Positions 4,722 through 5,708 of a stretch of DNA of 5,708 nucleotides are shown in pieces. The notes under the pieces are model-generated. The model was not told where the DNA came from. It worked only from the letters and a program-made list of their open reading frames with translations, and ran no database searches. The DNA is from an uncultured Clostridia bacterium. Its GTDB lineage: Bacteria > Bacillota > Clostridia > Lachnospirales > Anaerotignaceae. The translations under genes were made by a program, and so were the position numbers. Location of the stretch: the NCBI GenBank assembly GCA_937888765.1, contig CALASU010000327.1, positions 1 to 5,708 on the forward strand. Reading direction: 5' to 3'. Within the stretch, counting starts at the first letter, position 1; each line of letters begins with the position of its first letter.

Positions 4722-4750
4722 AGTATAGCATATGTGCGGAGCGGTTGCAA
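4722..4750 (-). promoter_or_regulatory. Antisense RNA 2 promoter
   Basis: On the minus strand: TTGCAA (4750-4745), 17 bases, TATACT (4727-4722), with TGC before the -10. The spacer differs from unit 1 in its middle (CCGCTCCGCA against CTATCTTTCG), so the boxes appear to be kept by selection. Confidence 0.82.
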
Positions 4751-4779
4751 GTATACCCGTTTTTAAAAATTTATCAAAA

Positions 4780-5016
4780 TTATCCAAAATCGTGCCGATA
4801 GGCTACACCATTCCCAAGTTTTTCAAAGATACATACGATTTCTTCGATTCGTTCAAAGCATTCGGGATCATCCAGCGTATCATCCTCAAGAACGGCTTTG
4901 ATTTCTGCAAGTGCCTGATAACATCTGGATTCCAGGAGCTCTTTCAGTGTAATTTCTTTTGTTGGGAATGTGTTTTCTTTGAGTATTTTGTATACAATTT
5001 CCTGATATAATTCCAT
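4780..5016 (-). CDS. Uncharacterised small acidic protein (78 aa)
   Basis: The protein starts MELYQEIVYKILKENTF and has a predicted all-helical acidic core. Features are SRCYQALAEIK (30-40), VLEDDTLDDPECF (42-54), RIEEIVCIFEKLG (56-68) and the ending YRHDFG. There are three cysteines (C32, C53, C62), no signal peptide and no membrane segment. I have an impression from memory that the EDD-x-LDD-x-ECF...RHDFG pattern recurs in unannotated small proteins of gut Clostridia, but I know no function. The start at 5016 is chosen for GAGGTG (5024-5029) 7 bases upstream; a start at 5037 would skip that site. It is divergent from the RHH gene at 5127 across an 110-base AT-rich, repeat-bearing region. 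Its 3' end points at the antisense promoter of unit 2. Confidence 0.8.
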   Translation of the reverse strand: MELYQEIVYKILKENTFPTKEITLKELLESRCYQALAEIKAVLEDDTLDDPECFERIEEIVCIFEKLGNGVAYRHDFG

Positions 5017-5031
5017 ATTTTCACACCTCGC

Positions 5032-5092
5032 AAACAAATTGAAAATAAATTTGTTTTTAAATTGTAAAATAAATCTATTTATAAATTATAAT
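5032..5092. promoter_or_regulatory. Divergent AT-rich promoter/operator region with repeats
   Basis: AAACAAATT (5032-5040) and AATTTGTTT (5048-5056) are a perfect 9-bp inverted repeat with a 7-base spacer. AAATTGAAAATAAAT (5036-5050) and AAATTGTAAAATAAAT (5059-5074) are direct repeats 23 bases apart. A third, weaker match starts at 5083. ATAAAT-CT-ATTTAT (5069-5082) is a further small palindrome. TATAAT at 5087-5092 is a good plus-strand -10; TTGTAA (5062-5067) is a possible -35 at a long 19-base spacing. Such repeats are typical of operators bound by RHH proteins. The very AT-rich sequence raises the chance of accidental matches. Confidence 0.5.
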
Positions 5093-5126
5093 ACAAGTTA
5101 CTCTTTTTGCAAGAGGTGATGTAAAA

Positions 5127-5309
5127 ATGGCTAATTTTATTCCAAAGCCGTATAAAACGGAACAGGTAACGATTCGTTTACCATTAGAATTACTGGCACA
5201 GGTAGACGAAGTAGCAAACAAGTATGATCTGAGCCGCAGTGCGTTTATTAACCAGTGTGTTGAGTATGCATTGAATGAGTTGGCAGAACCAGAAGAGGAA
5301 CGAGCATAA
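5127..5309 (+). CDS. Ribbon-helix-helix (CopG/Arc type) DNA-binding protein
   Basis: A 60-residue protein. A short N-terminal arm (MANFIPKPYKT) leads to the beta-strand EQVTIRL (12-18), which carries the base-contacting side chains in RHH dimers. Helix A is LELLAQVDEVANKY (20-33), the turn is DLSRS, and helix B is AFINQCVEYALNEL (39-52), with an acidic tail EPEEERA. This is a complete RHH domain with nothing added, as in plasmid copy-control proteins, antitoxins without their toxin-binding tail, and small autoregulators. No toxin gene partner is adjacent on the same strand. AGAGGTGA lies 7 bases before the ATG and partly within a 5-bp stem (CTCTT 5101-5105 / AAGAG 5111-5115). A terminator follows directly. 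Operators may be the repeats at 5032-5092. It is related to the protein at 5450 (shared EYAL and R-helix spacing). Confidence 0.88.
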   Translation: MANFIPKPYKTEQVTIRLPLELLAQVDEVANKYDLSRSAFINQCVEYALNELAEPEEERA

Positions 5310-5311
5310 AG

Positions 5312-5336
5312 GTCTTTGCAGCTGCAAAGGCTTTTT
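5312..5336 (+). terminator. Intrinsic terminator of the first RHH gene
   Basis: CTTTGCAG (5314-5321) and CTGCAAAG (5322-5329) form a palindrome extended by one G-U pair and one G-C pair (5312-5331). Five Ts and CATTTTT follow. It begins 3 bases after the stop. Confidence 0.85.
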
Positions 5337-5361
5337 CATTTTTATCACCTAAGCGTATATT
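5333..5361 (+). promoter_or_regulatory. Candidate promoter of the second RHH gene
   Basis: TTTTCA (5333-5338), 17 bases, TATATT (5356-5361). It overlaps the T-run of the preceding terminator and would start transcription near 5368, inside the repeat cluster. Several TATGTT boxes nearby are alternatives, so the exact promoter is uncertain. Confidence 0.35.
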
Positions 5362-5407
5362 TTATATGTTATATGTCATGTTATATGTTAGAAATGATAA
5401 CATATAA
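5362..5407. promoter_or_regulatory. TTATATGT repeat cluster, probable operator
   Basis: TTATATGT occurs at 5362-5369, 5369-5376 and 5381-5388. The 11-mer ATGTTATATGT is repeated exactly with a 12-base period (5366, 5378). The last repeat is the left arm of a perfect 10-bp inverted repeat, TTATATGTTA (5381-5390) and TAACATATAA (5398-5407), with a 7-base spacer. Position just upstream of an RHH gene suggests autoregulation. Confidence 0.55.
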
Positions 5408-5411
5408 ATTG

Positions 5412-5450
5412 TGAAATCGCAAGCATAGACTGAAATAGGAGGCGATTTCA
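5412..5450 (+). promoter_or_regulatory. Leader hairpin enclosing ribosome site and start codon of the second RHH gene
   Basis: TGAAATCGC (5412-5420) is perfectly complementary to GCGATTTCA (5442-5450), and two G-U pairs could extend the stem through the ATG at 5450-5452. The AGGAGG ribosome site (5437-5442) lies in the 21-base loop at the foot of the stem. The fold would limit start-codon access, so it may set or regulate translation. No ligand or trigger can be read from the sequence. Confidence 0.5.
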
Positions 5451-5644
5451 TGGAACAGGAAAGATTGATTATTAAACCGAAAAAAGCCAAAGGAGAGGAT
5501 GGGCACAAGACATTTTCTATTCGTGTAAAAGAAGAACTTGTGGCAGAAATAGAAGAAATTGCAGCAAAAACAGGACATAGTCGGAACGAACTGATTGGAA
5601 TGTTTCTGGAATATGCATTAAAATATTATGAAATTGAAGAATGA
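5450..5644 (+). CDS. Ribbon-helix-helix (CopG/Arc type) DNA-binding protein, second copy
   Basis: A 64-residue protein. A basic arm (IIKPKKAKGEDGHK, about 7-20) precedes the beta-strand TFSIRV (21-26). Helix A is KEELVAEIEEIAAKT (27-41), GHSRN forms the turn, and helix B is ELIGMFLEYALKYYEI (47-62). Strand, helix lengths and the EYAL in helix B match the RHH protein at 5127-5309, so the two are probably diverged paralogs able to form similar dimers. AGGAGG lies 7 bases before the ATG, which is itself in a leader hairpin. Likely a repressor of its own promoter through the TTATATGT repeats; an antitoxin or mobile-element regulator role is also possible. No partner gene is visible before the window ends. 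Confidence 0.87.
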   Translation: MEQERLIIKPKKAKGEDGHKTFSIRVKEELVAEIEEIAAKTGHSRNELIGMFLEYALKYYEIEE

Positions 5645-5653
5645 TTTTAAGAG

Positions 5654-5689
5654 TTGGAAACCTTTCTTCCCTTGGTGAAAGGTTTCCAA
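5654..5689. other. Long hairpin after the second RHH gene
   Basis: TTGGAAACCTTTC (5654-5666) is perfectly complementary to GAAAGGTTTCCAA (5677-5689) around a 10-base loop. It starts 10 bases after the stop. No T-run follows on either strand, so termination is uncertain; mRNA 3' protection or a dispersed palindromic repeat are alternatives. Nothing further is visible up to the window end. Confidence 0.45.
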
Positions 5690-5708
5690 ACCTTCCAAAG
5701 AACCGCTT

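Larger units (their letters stand above)
4419..4750. repeat. Tandem unit 2: par-like type I toxin-antitoxin module
   Basis: Second copy of the unit at 4071-4394, starting 24 bases after it and keeping every part in the same order and spacing. The leader stem and direct repeats have changed sequence while keeping their pairing or matching partner within the unit. That argues for selection on RNA structure rather than a recent duplication. Confidence 0.85.

Noticed and set aside
4071..4750. CRISPR array or insertion sequence
   Set aside because: There are only two long diverged copies with internal promoters and ORFs, no short regular repeats and spacers, no transposase and no terminal inverted repeats.
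4551..4787. Minus-strand 78-codon frame over unit 2
   Set aside because: Similar to the unit 1 frame only through the shared terminator sequence; no ribosome site.
5127..5644. Classical type II toxin-antitoxin operon (RHH antitoxin plus toxin)
   Set aside because: Both genes are RHH proteins with a terminator between them, and neither has an adjacent same-strand partner resembling RelE, ParE, MazF or PIN toxins.

Overview
The window looks like a chromosomal segment of a low-to-mid GC, strictly anaerobic Clostridia species, probably Lachnospiraceae or a relative. This rests on the gene order mazG-hup-rqcP, a two-subunit ferredoxin/NAD(P)H oxidoreductase (nfnAB), strong AGGAGG ribosome sites, and many small AT-rich genes. 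I cannot name the species.

Positions 1-1472 carry a minus-strand housekeeping operon read right to left: mazG (NTP pyrophosphohydrolase), hup (HU nucleoid protein) and rqcP (S4-domain ribosome quality-control factor). A strong hairpin lies between hup and rqcP. Positions 1473-1740 are a divergent intergenic region with several inverted repeats and a 10-mer present on both sides. Positions 1741-4017 carry nfnA and nfnB, which encode an electron-bifurcating transhydrogenase. They are followed by a clear intrinsic terminator at 4035-4068.

Positions 4071-4750 hold the most interesting part: two diverged tandem copies of a unit of about 330 bp. Neither has an ORF long enough for a standard gene call. 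Each unit has a forward promoter (TTTACG-N17-TATACT), a leader stem, a 28-29 residue hydrophobic peptide ending in AYYICKWLDR, and a shared bidirectional terminator. A strong convergent promoter (TTGCAA-N17-TATACT) then drives a predicted antisense RNA of about 75-80 nt. A direct repeat places a copy of each unit's own translation-start region inside its antisense RNA. This is the layout of the pAD1 par (Fst/RNA I-RNA II) type I toxin-antitoxin system. The repeats differ between the two units but match within each, so the two antitoxin RNAs should be specific for their own toxins.

Positions 4780-5708 hold an uncharacterised 78-residue acidic protein (minus strand) and two ribbon-helix-helix proteins (plus strand). 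Their intergenic regions are rich in direct and inverted repeats that could be operators, and the second RHH gene has a hairpin that includes its start codon. Positions 4071-5708 read as an accessory region placed after the nfnAB terminator.
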